Shown here piece after piece: positions 13,100 to 25,900 of a DNA stretch of 64,000 nt (the first letter of the stretch is position 1; every line of letters begins with the position of its first letter). This DNA comes from Hirsutella rhossiliensis. Taxonomy: Eukaryota; Ascomycota; Sordariomycetes; Hypocreales; Ophiocordycipitaceae. Under the pieces are notes generated by a model, which saw only the letters and a list, made by a program, of their open reading frames with translations, was not told the origin of the DNA and made no database searches. The stretch spans positions 1,054,001-1,118,000 of the forward strand of contig NW_025408672.1 of assembly GCF_020360975.1 (NCBI RefSeq), given 5' to 3'. The position numbers were made by a program, and so were the translations under genes.

Positions 13100-14450
13100 G
13101 CCGGTAGGTGTCTCGAGCTCGACTTCTTATCTTAGCGCGGTCTACTTAGTCCCCGCTTCTAGACCGCGGTCGATTTAGGAACGCCCTAGGTTTTAACGGT
13201 AGGGAGCACCTATTACTTAGCGTACGTCTAAGTATTCGCGAACCGTTAAGGTTATCGTAGGTAGTTTTCCCTTGCCTTTTCCTAGGCTTTATTCGCTATA
13301 AGGTAAGTCTAGGTCTACGATAGGTAGTCCCCTTAGTATAAAACGTAGTTATAAGGGATTTCGCCCTTCTTAGCCCTATATTTATCCTTACCTCTATTAT
13401 ATACTATACTCCTATATTAGCTATAGAGTTATATCGATATATACTATCTAGCTATATAGCTATACCTATAGTAATTATAGTACCTCTATAGTTAGACTAA
13501 CTTATTATAAGGTTTATATTAAAAGATTTATATTTTAAGGACTAGGCCTAGGTTATAGAGCCTATTAGCCTCTTTTAAGCTACTAACCTTAATAAGTATA
13601 GTTATCGCCGTCGATATCTTAGATTAAAGGTATAGTACCTAAGCTTAAAGGACCTTAACTTTATTTACCTTTATAATCTTATAAAGTAATCGCTCCCTAT
13701 TTACTATCGCTACCCTTAAGGGGATATTCTTAGTAACTACTATATACGCGCGGTAGGTAATCGTAGCTTTTAGTCTAAACACGGCCTTAACCTAGCCTTA
13801 GTCCTTTTAGTAGGCTCTCGGCGCGGTATTAAATATAACCGCGATATCTCTACTTTAAAGGCGCCTTACCGCTATAGCGCTTATAGCTTTTAGGGCTATA
13901 TTTACCGCCTTTACTATATCCTTCGGTTCGCGGCTTAGGATTTTAGGCGGCGCCCTAATAAGGACTATAATAATCTTATATTTATAGCGCGGTAGGACCT
14001 ATTTTACTATAGCTTTATATTAAGTTAGTCTTTTAGTCTTAGCTACGACCGCGGCCTAGGTTTACTTAGGGCCCCTTAGGCCTAAAGCGATACTTAAGCG
14101 GAGTTCTTCTTTAACTACCTCCTTAATTACTTCTTAGATTATCGTCTTAAAGCTCTTATTTATATAAAGCACCACCGATAACGCTTTACTAGCGCGGCTC
14201 TTTACCTTAGAGAGCTATTTAACTACTACTTATACCCTACCGAACTATATACTTAGGATAAAGCCCGCGAGTTTATTATATACCGCTTTTTCTATAGGGT
14301 CGCTCGGCGCCTAAGCTAGTATCGTATCGCTACTTTAGGTTTATTAACTCGCCTTATTAAGGTATATAAATTCAGGTAGCGTCTCTTCGCGCTACGCGCT
14401 TTAATCGAGCTTAGTACGTCGATAGCCGCTACTACGTTTACCTACCTTTT
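13100..14450 (-). pseudogene. LINE family 1 ORF1 (gag) relic
   Basis: The minus-strand read-through contains a Lys/Arg-rich helix region, then a segment resembling the fungal LINE gag core: AVRRL, one stop where Gln or Trp likely stood, then SRDIAVIFNTA, like the usual RLxSGDIxxxT. It lies just inside the 5' end of the element and upstream of ORF2. Stops are at former Gln/Trp codons. No CCHC knuckle was clearly resolved. Limits are approximate. Confidence 0.5.
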
Positions 14451-14626
14451 AGCCTCGCTATAGTATCGTTACTAAGGGTAATTAATGCCGCTAAATTAAT
14501 TCCTAATATTAGTTAGTGTTTTAGTCGCGATATATACCCGCTATAGGCGTATATTAGTTTCGCGAGAAGTTTTAATCGAAAATATATTAAAATTTATCTT
14601 ATAAGCGCGTTTATTTTTACTATAGC

Positions 14627-15103
14627 TATCGCGAAGTATAGCTTAATTTCGTAGTTCATAGATATATCTCTTAGTACGAGGGACCTAGGAAAGTAAAAAA
14701 ATTAGTTTTAAGGAAGGAGCTAAAAAGAGGTATAGAGAAGAGGGTAGGGGTATAAGGGAAAGTAGAAGTAGCGATAGCTTCCTATAGAGGTAGCGAGAGA
14801 TAAGATAGATATACCGGCAACGGCTAGAAAGGAGGGGAAAAACTAGTAAAAAGCTTAGTAGTTAAAAGGATATTAGTAGCTTCTTTAAGTAGGATCTTCT
14901 TTATTAATTAAGATACTAGATAGATATAAAGAGGGGCGTTAGATAGAGGAAAGAAGGAGAATTAAGAAAATATAATAATTACTCCCTTACCGTAATTACT
15001 ACTCCTATAAGAATTAAATCTCTCTGCCCTACCTATCCGACCCCTTACTTTTAATTTTACCTTCGTATATTATTATATACTTCTCGTATCTCTCTTTACG
15101 AGA
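14627..15103 (+). repeat. Copia copy 1, 5' LTR
   Basis: 477 bp, aligned end to end with the 3' LTR at 20379-20855. The sequence just inside it (GTTATAAGCCCGGGAGG) is kept in copy 2 at 32362 and is the likely primer-binding site, altered by RIP. Confidence 0.93.
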
Positions 15104-15299
15104 GTTATAAGCCCGGGAGGAATAGTATTCTTATACCTTCCGGCTACTATAAAAGGCACCTTTCTTATATCCCTCGTAGCTTCCTTTTACCCCTCTTATT
15201 AGAAAAGCCGATTTATACCCGACTTTTCTACCCTTCCCTATAATAATAACGAAAACCGACTCCTATACTATCCCTACGGTCTATAGGACGATTCTTATA

Positions 15300-18200
15300 G
15301 AGCCCTAAGATTAGGATAAGTAGGTAAAGGAGCTATAGGCTTATATAGATAAAACTATCTATAATTTAGTCTTCTTTAATAAGTAGGACCCTCTCGAGCC
15401 CCCTCTTTATCTTGGAGCAACGGAATTTATAGAGGGAGCTTCCCTCTTCTTCGAGCTAACCTCTATATAATAGAGAGCTTTTTCTACTGCCCTAGGTAAC
15501 TACGAGAGTCACCGTAAGGAATACCTTTACGAGACGAAGCTACTAACTACTGCTCGTACGGTAATAACGGAATCCGTTAGTACTATAAAGCTAATCTCTC
15601 TTTAAGAGGAAGAGACTCCTAGGTAGTAGCTTTTAAAGCTTAAGACCTCGATAGCTCCCTCGAGGGGCTATATAACTAACCGTATTAGGAAGACCTATAT
15701 AGTATATCTAGGAGCCTTTTCTACTAGGAACCTACTAGCTTCTTCGTAGCTAGCTAAATAAGAAGAAATCCTTAAGGAAGCTAACTAATACTTCCTAATA
15801 AAAGCTCTTTCCGGCTAGTAGCTATAGGATATATCTCTGCTAATAAAGCCTATTAGTAACGGTTACTCGACTATCTTTCGAGAAGCTAGCTAGGAACTAA
15901 ACGAAGAAGCTACTAGAGTGCAATAATAAGTAGTCTTATTCCTTCGTAGCTAGCACTCGACCTAGATAGCTCGACCTACTACTACTGCAGCTGCTATAGC
16001 CCCTCCTATTGCGGCTCCCGCTGCTGCTATGGCTGTTGCCCCTCCGGCTCTACCTCCCTCGAGAGCCTTAACACTGTCTTTAACGGCTGCCCCGGTCCCG
16101 GCCCCGGCTTCGTATCTTACTCCGGGCCCGGCCCCGTTAGTTAGACCGGCCCGACTAGTCCCCTAATAGACCTTTTAGTCCATTAGTCGAAAAATTAGGG
16201 AACTAGTCGAAATCGAACCTCTTCGTTAAAATTAGCAATAAGGGGTAAAAAGGGGGGGTTTTTAAGCAGACCTTCTAGACCGGGACGAGGATTCCTTAAA
16301 GAAACAACGTACGAGGAGGAATCGACCTACCTACTAAGTATATAAAAAGCCCTATCGGCTAGAAGACTACTAGTAGGTCTTCGAGGAAAATCGACCTAAA
16401 GGAGTTAACCCTTTAAAGAGACTATAAGAAATAGTATAATAGTCTCTTAAGGAGGACCCCTCGTTATAGAAGAAGATAGACGAGATTCGGGTTACTAGGA
16501 AATAGCAACTAACGCCGCTACTATAAATTCGAGGAAAAATCCCATCCTTAACTCTAGTACTTCCCTCGATATCTATAATATACTCTTATAATTCCGGTCC
16601 TTTAAGAAGGCATAGAAGGAATATCTTATTACCGGGGAATTAACCGTATAGATAGAGGGATACGGAAGGGTGAATTTTACGATGAAATTACTTAACGGAT
16701 CTATACGAATTCTTCGAAGAAAAAGGGTAGCTTTTTGCCCTCGATTTTTAACGAGCCTAATTTCCTTCCGCCTTCTTTAAAAGGAAGGGATCTTCTAGGA
16801 TATAACGTCTAAGCCTACGAGGCTAGTCTAAAAGAATTAGACTATTAGGCTTATCGAGGAGAAATTCGGTTAATTTATTCTCGAATTCCGACCTATCCTT
16901 AGGAAGGAATCTCTTAAGAAGTTAGCTTTCCCTACTAAGAGGGTAGGTTTAAAGGACCCTCTTCTAGCAGCCTAAAGAGACGGTCTTCTTTAGCACGCAC
17001 GACTTAGTTACCTAGGCCCCCTAGCTTTATATAAGCTAGGCTAATAATAGGGCGTACGAATAAGGGGCCTAAAGACCGTTAAATGCGAATACTACGGCTA
17101 AGGGAAGACTAGGAGACGAATTTCTAGACGAACGCCTTTACGGCCGGACTAGCTATATAAGGAAATTTAGGTCGATTAGACCGACGTCTCTAGGGATTAA
17201 GAAAGCTTTATTAGGGTAATGATTTTTATAGACGCTTTTTTAGGGATAGTTTTCCCCTATTTCTTCTAGACCTACCTAAGTAAGTATAACTAGTTTACCC
17301 TCTAAGACTTCGTTAACTAAATAAAATCCTACTTTAGCTATAAGGTAAAGAAGATACGGTCTAACGGAGAGCTATTTACGAAAGATATCTTAAAGTAGCT
17401 TCGAAAAAGGGGCATTTTACCCCTCTCGTTAGCACTAAATACCTAGGCCTAGAACGGAGGGGTAGAAAGATTAAGGGGTGCTATAATAGAAAGGGCCCGG
17501 ATAATAAGACTTACTATAAAGCTTCTATACGACCTTTAGAGGGAAGTTATTAAGACCGCTTATTACCTTTAGAACCGGACCCTAAGGGACCCTAGGGGAC
17601 TAAGGGACTATAGGGACCTAGAGACCCTTTTTAAGACCTAAGGAATAGACTAGAAATCCCCCCTCGAGCTCTTTACGAAGAAGAGGGCCTTGCTAGCCTA
17701 CCTTTATACCTACGGCTATAAGGTATACGCTATAACTACCGATATATAGCTAAAAAGGAAGAAGAAAAGAAAGCTTAATCCTAGAGCCTTTATTAGTTAC
17801 CTTATAGGCTATAATTCTACGAATATCTTCTAGATCTAGATTCCTCTTCTATAGAAGGTTATTTCGACTAGGGATATAATTTTCGATAAATCTAGCTTCT
17901 TCGACGGAAAGAGGGATTAATAGCCCCTCTTACTCTCTTAACGTTAGCTAATTTAGAAGATCTAAATCCCCCCTTCCTAATAGTCTTAAGAAGAGGTCCT
18001 AGATAAGGAAATAGAAGAAGAAACTAACGTTAAAGTAGTTAAGGATAACGCTAACTTCGAAGAAGAAGAAGAGGAAGCTACTAAATTAGATAATCTAGAT
18101 AAAGAAGGAGACTATAGGAAAGCGGTAGAGCTAGAATACGCCTGCCTCCCTATGCCTCCTCTTACGGAATAAGAAGAAGATCTAGAAGTAGCATTCTCTA

Positions 18201-20110
18201 TTAGTCTTCCTATCTCGACCCTTAAGGGGGTAGGAAAGGCACCTCTCTCGAAGGATTACCCGGCTGCCTTTTTATCCCTGCTTCGAGAAGCAAAGGAAGG
18301 TATAAGGCCCGATATAGATACTAAAGAAGACTAATTACTCCCTTATTTCGATCGTTTTTCCGACTTCTATCTAACGCCTATAGAAGACGGTTCCTACGGA
18401 GCATTTATAGCAGGCCGGCTTTTTAAGCCTCTATTAGCAAGGAAGGTATATAAAAGAGACCTCCTAGACCTACTAGTAAACTAGAAGCAGCTAGAAAAAC
18501 ACCCCTTTAAAGACTAGTTTTTCTAGGCCTAGAAAGACCACCTAGCCTTATATAAGGAGATAGGGTCTTTCGAAGAGGTCCTAAAGGAGAAGGTAAGAGG
18601 AAAACAGGTCCTTAGCTATAAGTAGGTCTTTATCTATAAGACTAATAAATATAGCTTCCTTTAAAAGTATAAAGCCCGGCTAGTTATCTATAGGAATTAA
18701 TAGGAAAAGGGGGATCTACCTACTAGGGCAACCACCTTAGTAGGGATGTCTTTTTAGACCCTTATAGCTATAGCAGCAGAATTCGACCTTAAGCTCGATT
18801 AGATAGATATAGTTAACGCCTTCGTTAACTGCCCTCTTAAGGAAGAAGAAGTTATCTATATACGACTTCCTCTTAGTTTCTAATAACTAGGAAAGGTTCT
18901 ATAGCTTAGGAAAGCTCTATACGGACTACGAAGATTACCCCTTCTTTAGTAATAGCATTTAATAGGTTCCCTCGAAGCCCTAAGCTTTACGAAAGTCCCT
19001 TAGGAACTATATATAATATAGAAAGGTAAAATCATAGTCTTCTTCTATATAGACGATATTATCTAGGCCTACCTAAAAGAGGAAGAAGCTACTACTAGGG
19101 AGGCTATATAAGGCCTATAATAATAGTATAAGATAACTAAGCTAAGGGAGCTAAAGTAGTTCCTAGGGATACGAATCCTTTAGAATAGGTCCTAACGGAC
19201 TATCTAGCTTACCTAAGACGCCTATATCGATAAGGTCGCTTATAAATTCCTCCTTACTTCCCTTAATAAGAAGCTTCTTACTACGCCTATATTAGACGGA
19301 GAGCTTTTACCTAATCCGTCCTTTTAAGCTAGGGAGTAAGAGAAACACTAATATTAATAGAAGGTAAGCTCCCTGCTTTTTTTAGCTATTTCTACTAGAC
19401 CGGATATCTCTTTTACGGTCTCCCGGCTAGCTAGGCATAACTAGAATCCTAGCCCTAGGCATTAAGAAGTAGTAGATAGAGCTATACTTTATCTCTATTT
19501 AACGAGATTATATAGTCTATGCCTAGGAGGGTAGGAAAGGAAGAAATTAGCTGCCGAAATCTTCCTTTATTTAAGCGATTCGTCCTTTATAGATAATTCC
19601 TTAGATAGAAAGAGCTTATAAGGGTATATTATATCCCTTTTTAGAGGAACTATTGCTTAGAGAGCTTTAAAGCAAGCTACCGTTATAACTTTTAGTATAG
19701 AGGCAGAGCTACTAGCTCTTTTAAAAGCGTTAAAAGAAGCGATTTTCCTTAGCCGGCTACTAATATCTCTACGACTATAAATTCCGACCCTATTAGCTAT
19801 AGAATACGATAATATATAGACTATACGAATTCTTACGGAAAATAGTAAGTTATCGACCTAGCTATAGTATATCGATATCTATTAGTATTAGTTACGCTAA
19901 GAAGTTTAAAGGGGACTTATTTCCGTCTATTAGGTTCTAACGGTATTAATAAAAGCCGACGGTCTTACGAAGCCCCTACCGAAGTAGAAGCTAGCTGTCT
20001 TTTTATAGTAAATTAGGCTAGAAGACGTTTAAGAGAAGCTATCCTTAGAGGCCCGCCTTAAGAGTCTACGAGAGGAGCTAATAGCACGTATAAGAAGGTA
20101 ACGTCTATAG
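15300..20110 (+). pseudogene. Copia gag-pol relic
   Basis: A plus-strand polyprotein relic. The integrase zinc finger at about 16990-17095 keeps its HHCC frame (HARLSYLGPLALYKLG, then KCEYYG with the last Cys changed to Tyr). The RT domain at about 18640-19080 reads YKARLVIYRN, then a Q/W-to-stop, then FDLKLD and the catalytic FFYIDDII at 19036-19062. RNase H at about 19565-19740 reads DSSFIDNSLDRKSL and later IEAELLAL. All match Ty1/Copia. Stops come from CAA/CAG and TGG codons. Integrase-to-RT order excludes Gypsy. Confidence 0.85.
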
Positions 20111-20378
20111 CCGAAGAAAAGGAAGAGGTTTTTCCCTTTAAAGGGCCCCTTATTTTAATTAGGTTTTCCCTTTAAAGAGGCCCCTTTCTTATAGGACTTT
20201 CCTCTTTAGGCCCCTTTTCCTTAAGTAGGTCTAAAAGAGCCTAGGGACCCGAAAGGACCCCTGCTTTCCTTAAGTAAAGGGAGAAGTATAGAGCTAAGAA
20301 CCTCCTCTATACGCTTACTAGCCCGAAGCCGTATTAGCTATGCCCTTACTATAAGGGCAGGCTATAGCTAAGGGGGTA

Positions 20379-20855
20379 TATCGCGAAGCGTAGCTTAATT
20401 TCGTAGTTCTCGGAGATATCTCTTAGCACGAGGGACCTAGGAAAGCTAAAAAATAGGTTTTAAGGAAGGAGCTAAAAAGAGGTGCAGAGAAGAGGGTAGG
20501 GGTATAAGGGGAAGTAGAAGTAGCGATAGCTTCCTATAGAGGTAGCGAGAGATAAGACGGATATGCCGGCAACGGCTAGAAAGGAGGGGAAAAACGAGTA
20601 AAAAGCTCGGTAGTTAAAAGGACATTAGTAGCTTCTTTAAGTAGGATCTTCTTTATTAATTAAGATGCTAGATAGATATAAAGAGGGGCGTTAGATAGAA
20701 GAAAGAAGGAGAATTAAGAAAATATAATAATTACTCCCCTACCGTAATTACTGCTCCTATAAGAATTAAATCTCTTTGCCCTGCCTGTCCGACCCCTTAC
20801 TTTTAATTTTACCTTTATATATTATTATATACTTCTTATATCTCTCTTTGCGAGA
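20379..20855 (+). repeat. Copia copy 1, 3' LTR
   Basis: 477 bp, the partner of 14627-15103, followed directly by the right target copy ATAGT (20856-20860). Confidence 0.93.
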
Positions 20856-20860
20856 ATAGT

Positions 20861-21437
20861 AGGTCTCTCCTTTTATAATAAAGAATAGATATCTTTATTT
20901 ATAAAGTAAAAGATCTTATTCTTAAAGGAGGTAGGTAATAAGAATATTTATTTTCTTACTTTATTATTTAATTATATCTTTATTTATCTTCTTTAAGGTA
21001 GTAGAAGGTAGGTTATTATTAAGTAAGGGTAGGAAATATTATCTTTATTTACTTAGGGAACTCTAAGTAGAAATTTTAATAAGATAAGATAGTAAGTAAG
21101 GCGCTTATAAATATCTTAGCTACTATAGTTATCCTTTAATTAAATAGTTAAACGGTGCCTTAGTTACTAGTTAGGTTTTAGTATACTTCTTATAATAGTT
21201 ATAGATTTTTATCTTTACTACCTTTTCCTCCTTAGCTTCTTTTTTACCTCTTTCTTTTCTTATTAAATTAGTATCTTTAAGGCTCTTATATAGAGATCCT
21301 TTTTTACTTTACTAAGCTATAGTAGCTAAACCTTAATTATATACCTTAGGCCTTTCTTAGGTATCTATAGTTATTCTTCTTTCTCTTCTTAGCTTTAATC
21401 CTTTTAAGGTTTATTAAAGAGTCGTTATTACTATAGT
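20861..21437 (-). repeat. Gypsy-derived remnant between two Copia insertions
   Basis: RIP-mutated sequence between Copia copy 1 and the solo LTR. It is adjacent, once the solo LTR is removed, to the Gypsy integrase end at 21915-22698 and is probably the 3' flank of the same minus-strand element. No protein motif was seen. Confidence 0.35.
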
Positions 21438-21914
21438 TATTACGAAGCATAGCTTAATTTCGTAGTTCTTAGAGATATCCCTTAGTAAGATAGACTAAGG
21501 AAGCTAAAAAATAGGTTTTAAAAGAAGGAGCTAAAAGGAGGTATAGAAAGGAGGGTAGGGGTATAAGGGGAAGTAGAAGTAGCGATAGCTTCCTATAGAG
21601 GGGCGAAAGATAAGACGGATATACTAGTAACGGCTAAAAAAGAGGGGAAAAACCGGTAAAAAGCTCGGTAGTTAAGAGGATATTAGTAGCTTCTTTAAGT
21701 AGGATCTTCTTTATTAATTAAGATACTAGATAGGTATAAAGAGGGGCGTTAGATAGAGGAAAGAAGGATAATTAAGGCAATATAACGATTAATCCCCTAC
21801 TATAATTACTGCCCCTATAAGATTTAAATATCTCTGCCCTACCTATCCGGCCTATTACTTTTACTTTTACCTTTATATATTTTATATATACTTCTTATAT
21901 CTCTCTTCGTAAGA
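21438..21914 (+). mobile_element. Solo LTR of the Copia family
   Basis: One 477-bp LTR with no internal region, flanked on both sides by ATAGT (21433-21437 and 21915-21919). A solo LTR arises by recombination between the two LTRs of one insertion. The same ATAGT is the right target copy of Copia copy 1, 578 bp upstream. Confidence 0.92.
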
Positions 21915-22698
21915 ATAGTACTATTTAATCTAAGGCTTCTTTACTTAGTAAGAGTAGTAAATTATTTACTTTATTTATTATTTCTGCCTTTCTTCTTTTA
22001 TCGAGAGTAATATTATCCTAGAATAACTAGTTATCCTTAGTAAAGTACTACTAACCTTCTTTATCCTTTTTAAACTTCTTTAAATACTCTCTTAAGATTA
22101 TTTTATTAAGTATAATTTTATTTAAAGTATTAATCCTATATACCCTAGACTACTCTAAGCGTAATACTACTTAAAAGGGACCGTTCTATTTTATTTAATA
22201 CTTAGCTTACCTCCTTAAATTATTTAATTATTTTATATTAAATAGTAAGATAAGATCTTTAAGTTATAAGCTTTCTTTCCTTATTATATACTTATTAGCT
22301 TTATTCTTTCTCTTTATTAACTTATTTTAATATCTTATTACTCTTTTCTTAGCTTCTTTTATATCTTATTCTTTCCTTTTAAAAACTTATATATATACTT
22401 TAAATAATTCTTCTCTTATCTTTACTTTATCTTAGTTAATTAGTCGCTAAGTTAAGTATTTTACTTTAAGAGGTAGTATTAGTTCTTTTTTATATAGTAA
22501 GTAGAAAGCTAATATTCTATAACTCTTTAACTATTATTTAGTTTATAAGGATTACTTAGTTAAGGTATTTAATCTACTTACCTTTTTTCTTTACTATTTT
22601 TATAAGTATTATTATTAACCTTTAATACCTTTATTTTACTACTATATTTACTTTTAAATTATATACTAAAGTTTAAATAACTTTAATAGCTATATCCT
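21915..22698 (-). pseudogene. Gypsy integrase C-terminal relic
   Basis: The minus-strand read-through gives a segment like the end of a Ty3/Gypsy integrase. A region aligns in pattern with the 'ADR.T...TG.SP..L.YG.E..LP.E' stretch. Next comes a charged helix with EAKKRVIRYQNKLIKRKNKA, a KDLILLFN strand, NGPF (the usual W.GPF), RVYRINTLN and YLKKFK. It is interrupted by the solo LTR on the left and meets the SINE head on the right. The region between RT and integrase core is missing from the window, so a deletion accompanied the later insertions. Confidence 0.6.
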
Positions 22699-22904
22699 AC
22701 CCTTATAGTATAGTAGTTATATACCTAGGAAGTCTACTAGCTATAACGCTAGAGTTAGTTTAAATCTAGCTAAGGGTATAATTAATTTTTAGTCGGACTA
22801 GTAAACTATACTAACCTACTTATTAATTAGCTAATTAGCGCTGTTAAAAGCGCTTATAAATATACTAGTAGTCTAGCCCCGCTATAAGTAGGCCGGCCTA
22901 GACT
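22699..22904 (+). mobile_element. SINE 5' part with tRNA-like head (plus orientation)
   Basis: Bases 22699-22778 fold as an 80-nt tRNA-like unit: acceptor ACCCTTA pairs fully with TAAGGGT, with a D-arm GTAT...ATAC and a T-loop TTTAAAT (from TTCAAAT). The next roughly 120 bases match, inverted, 30190-30304. The copy stops where LINE copy 2 begins. It is the pol III-promoter end of the SINE family, not a working tRNA gene. Confidence 0.65.
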
Positions 22905-25900
22905 ATAGTTACTAATTACGCGCGCCTAGCTTATATATATATATACCTACCCTCCTCCCTTAGTTTTATTCTTACCTCCTTTTACCTCTCCGTCCGCTAT
23001 TTCTTTTATAGGCCTTAATTCCTTACTTATCTCGTTTCTATATCCCTAAGTCTCTTTAGTACTATATCTAGTTCGTTTACTATTATATTATAATATCTAA
23101 CTAAGAAGATAACTTAAGTAATAGTAGCTTACTTTTTTTAAAGCCCCCTTTTTATAAGAAAGTCGCTACTATAATAGGATTAGAGCGCTCTATCCTATAT
23201 TTTATATATATTAGGCGCCTTACTAATAAGCTTACTTATAAGTCCTTTACTAGCTATTAAAACTAGTCCTATAAGTATTAATCCTAGTTCTATCTTAAGT
23301 CGGTTTTACCTTTAGTACTTTTTACTAACTTTACTAGCTATAAAAGCTAAAGCGTATATCGCTTACGTTAACTCTAACTAGTCTTATTACTAAGTAAGTA
23401 ACCTTATCTTACTATAGTATAGTCTAAGTTTAGTATTAATCTATATTTTAGATTACTTTTAAGGGTAAGGGGGCCGCGCGTGCCCTCTACTAAGCTTAGT
23501 CTAAGGTTAATAGCCCCTCCTTTATTAAGGGTTTAGTATAGGAGCGCCTTTACCGCGCTACTTTAGAAACTTATATTCGCGCTAGTTAAAAGGCCCCTAC
23601 CGCTAAGGGTAAGAGCGTATTAAGTAAGTCTACCCCTAGTCTAGCTATAGAGAAGTACTTAAGTAAGTTTAGTAATACTATTAAGACCTAAGCCTAGGTT
23701 AGGCCTAAGTTGCTCTTAATTACTTAAAAGACTCTTATAGTAGTTAATAATCTCGCTAACTATTTCTATCTTATTGCTAGTAATAACTATACTAATAAGG
23801 ATAATAGTTTTAATCTTACTAGGCCTAGTCTAGCCCTAGCCCCTTTTAATAAAGAGAAGGGTAAGGGTAAAGATAAGGGTAAGGCGGCTATTACGTTTAA
23901 GGCTCTATTTAAGGCTAAGGCTAAGGAGTCTGCTACTATCCTTATACCCGCGGTCGTCTTAAAGTTAGTATAAGATCCTACTACGTTACCCTCTATTAGC
24001 TTTAACGCTAAGCTATAGCTTAGTAGTTTTCTTATCGCTAAGCTTACTTTAAAGCGTCCTTACCTTATATTACCTACTAACCTTACTATTACTCTTAACT
24101 TTATTTAGTAGTATCTTTATAGCTATCGCGGTTTAGTCTTAGCTAAGATTATCGCTAGTCTTAACCTCGATTAAATTTAATATTATAGTATAAGCTATAG
24201 CGAACGCCTTTACGCCGCTACTAATATAGGTCCTACCTTAATATAGTCCTTAGTTATTACTCTATCTTATAAGCTAGCTATTTAAGCTAGATTTAGTTTA
24301 GGTTTAGGGTTAGGCCCGGCCGGCTATCGTTAGGCTTCTTATAGTAGTAGTAGTCCCTATACTCTTTATAAGTCTTAGGTTACTCCCTTATATACTCTAT
24401 ATACTACCTTAAGGGGGTCTTATTATTCCCGCTATAATATTAAGGCAGACGTTACTATTAATAAGTTAGGCTAAGGTTATAGTTTAAGGGCTAGTTATTA
24501 ATACTATCTTAGTTTAGTTTTAGGTTAAGTCTTATTTAGTTATAGTCTTTTAGTAGTAGGTCTTATTTTATAGCTATTAAAGCTAGCTTAGTTAGGTCTC
24601 TTTAGTTTTATTTAGTCTATAGTTTAAGTAGCGAGGTTTATACTTAGTTTAGGTTTAGTTTAGTTAATACTATCGTCCTATTATTATAAGTCCTCTCTCT
24701 TTCTTAGGTCGCTTTAGTAAGGGAAGTAGTTAACTAAGGTAGTCTTAGTTAAGGCCGCTCTATCTTTAGCGCGACCCCGGTCTTATTATCCGGCGTATTT
24801 ATATATAGCCTCTAAGCTAAGTTAAACTAGCGGAGCCTACCTAAGCGGAGGAACTATTACGCTAGCAGCGCCGCTATCTTTTTCCTTTAAAGGCCCGCTC
24901 TTATATTACCTATATCCTAAGCCTATATTAAGAGGGTATCCCTTACTTTTACTATTAATAGATAGTTAATTATTATATAGTAGATAGTATCTTATTTTTA
25001 TCTATAGGTATATTTTAATAAGACTATACTAAGGATATATTAGTTAAAAAGGAAGTTATTAAGCCCGATCTTTCTTATATATATCTAAGTAATTACTATA
25101 CTAATATACTTAAGAAGGCCTTTATAATAGTTTAATATTATCGCTTTATTAAACTATAATAAGAAGTTAATAAGGTAGAAAGTAGTTTAGTATTATTAAA
25201 TCGCGTCTTCCTTAGCGTTCTATTAAGCGGCCTATTCTTTATTTAGCCTTTTAAGTAACTTAGCTTTATCTAAGAGGTCGTTTAATCCTATCTAGCTCTA
25301 GACCCCCCTTATCTTCTTTATAAGGGGGGGCCTACTAGGTAGTAGCGCCGCTAAGGGCCTACTCTCTCTCTAGCGTCGCCTCCTTTTAAGTATACCCGCG
25401 ACCGCGTTAAACGCGCGTTAAATTTAGCTTAAGAGCCTTAAGTCCTTTAACCTTTAAAGGGTATTTATTATTCTTTAGTTTAAGTAAAGGTCGATTAAAG
25501 GTACCTATACCTTTACTTTAACTTAGTAGACTAAGGTCGCGCGGTAGGCGCCTATTACTACTTAGAGGTAGGCTAACTAGTCTTATACTAAGTCTTACGC
25601 GATCTTATATAGTTTCCCTTTTATAAGCGTTATCTTATAGAATATAACTATAGCGTAGGAGATTAAGGACTAGATTACCTTACTATAGACTTCCTTAGCG
25701 TATAGTAAGGTATAGCCCTATATAGATATTATAAGCTTAGTTAAGGCTATAGTTTAGCGCTTTATCTTTACTTAAAGCTATTTTAAGTATACCTTTTAAT
25801 ATAATTTCTAGTATACCTATACCTTTAGTAAGCGGGCCTCTTAGACTAGTATTACTATATTAGCTTTAAGGCGGACTAGTATCGTTATCGTTTATTTCTT

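Larger units (their letters stand above)
7205..14575 (-). mobile_element. Full-length LINE, family 1, copy 1 (7.4 kb)
   Basis: A minus-strand non-LTR retrotransposon bounded by the 14-bp direct repeat TCGAAAATATATTA at 7191-7204 and 14576-14589, read directly. Its 3' end (left) is an (AAT)n tail seen as ATT repeats from 7201. Order on the minus strand: ORF1 (gag), ORF2 with RT, then an unusual 2.4-kb 3' region that carries an open-looking plus-strand frame. A second copy at 22905-29599 shares about 6.7 kb with it. The length, the target duplication and the simple-repeat tail fit a Tad/I-clade element. It is RIP-inactivated. Confidence 0.85.
14627..20855 (+). mobile_element. Ty1/Copia retrotransposon, copy 1 (6.2 kb, both LTRs)
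   Basis: LTRs of 477 bp lie at 14627-15103 and 20379-20855. The termini are a short inverted pair (TATCGCGAAG ... CTTTACGAGA-like) and the flanking 5-bp target copies are ATAGC (14622-14626) and ATAGT (20856-20860), one C-to-T apart. The internal gag-pol is on the plus strand in Copia order: protease/integrase, RT, RNase H. This is the most complete member of the family here and is the reference for the other copies. It is inserted in older RIP sequence to the right of the LINE and is RIP-inactivated. Confidence 0.93.

Noticed and set aside
22699..22778. Functional tRNA gene
   Set aside because: It folds only partly, the anticodon arm cannot be set to 5+7+5, and the sequence is embedded in a SINE and RIP-mutated.
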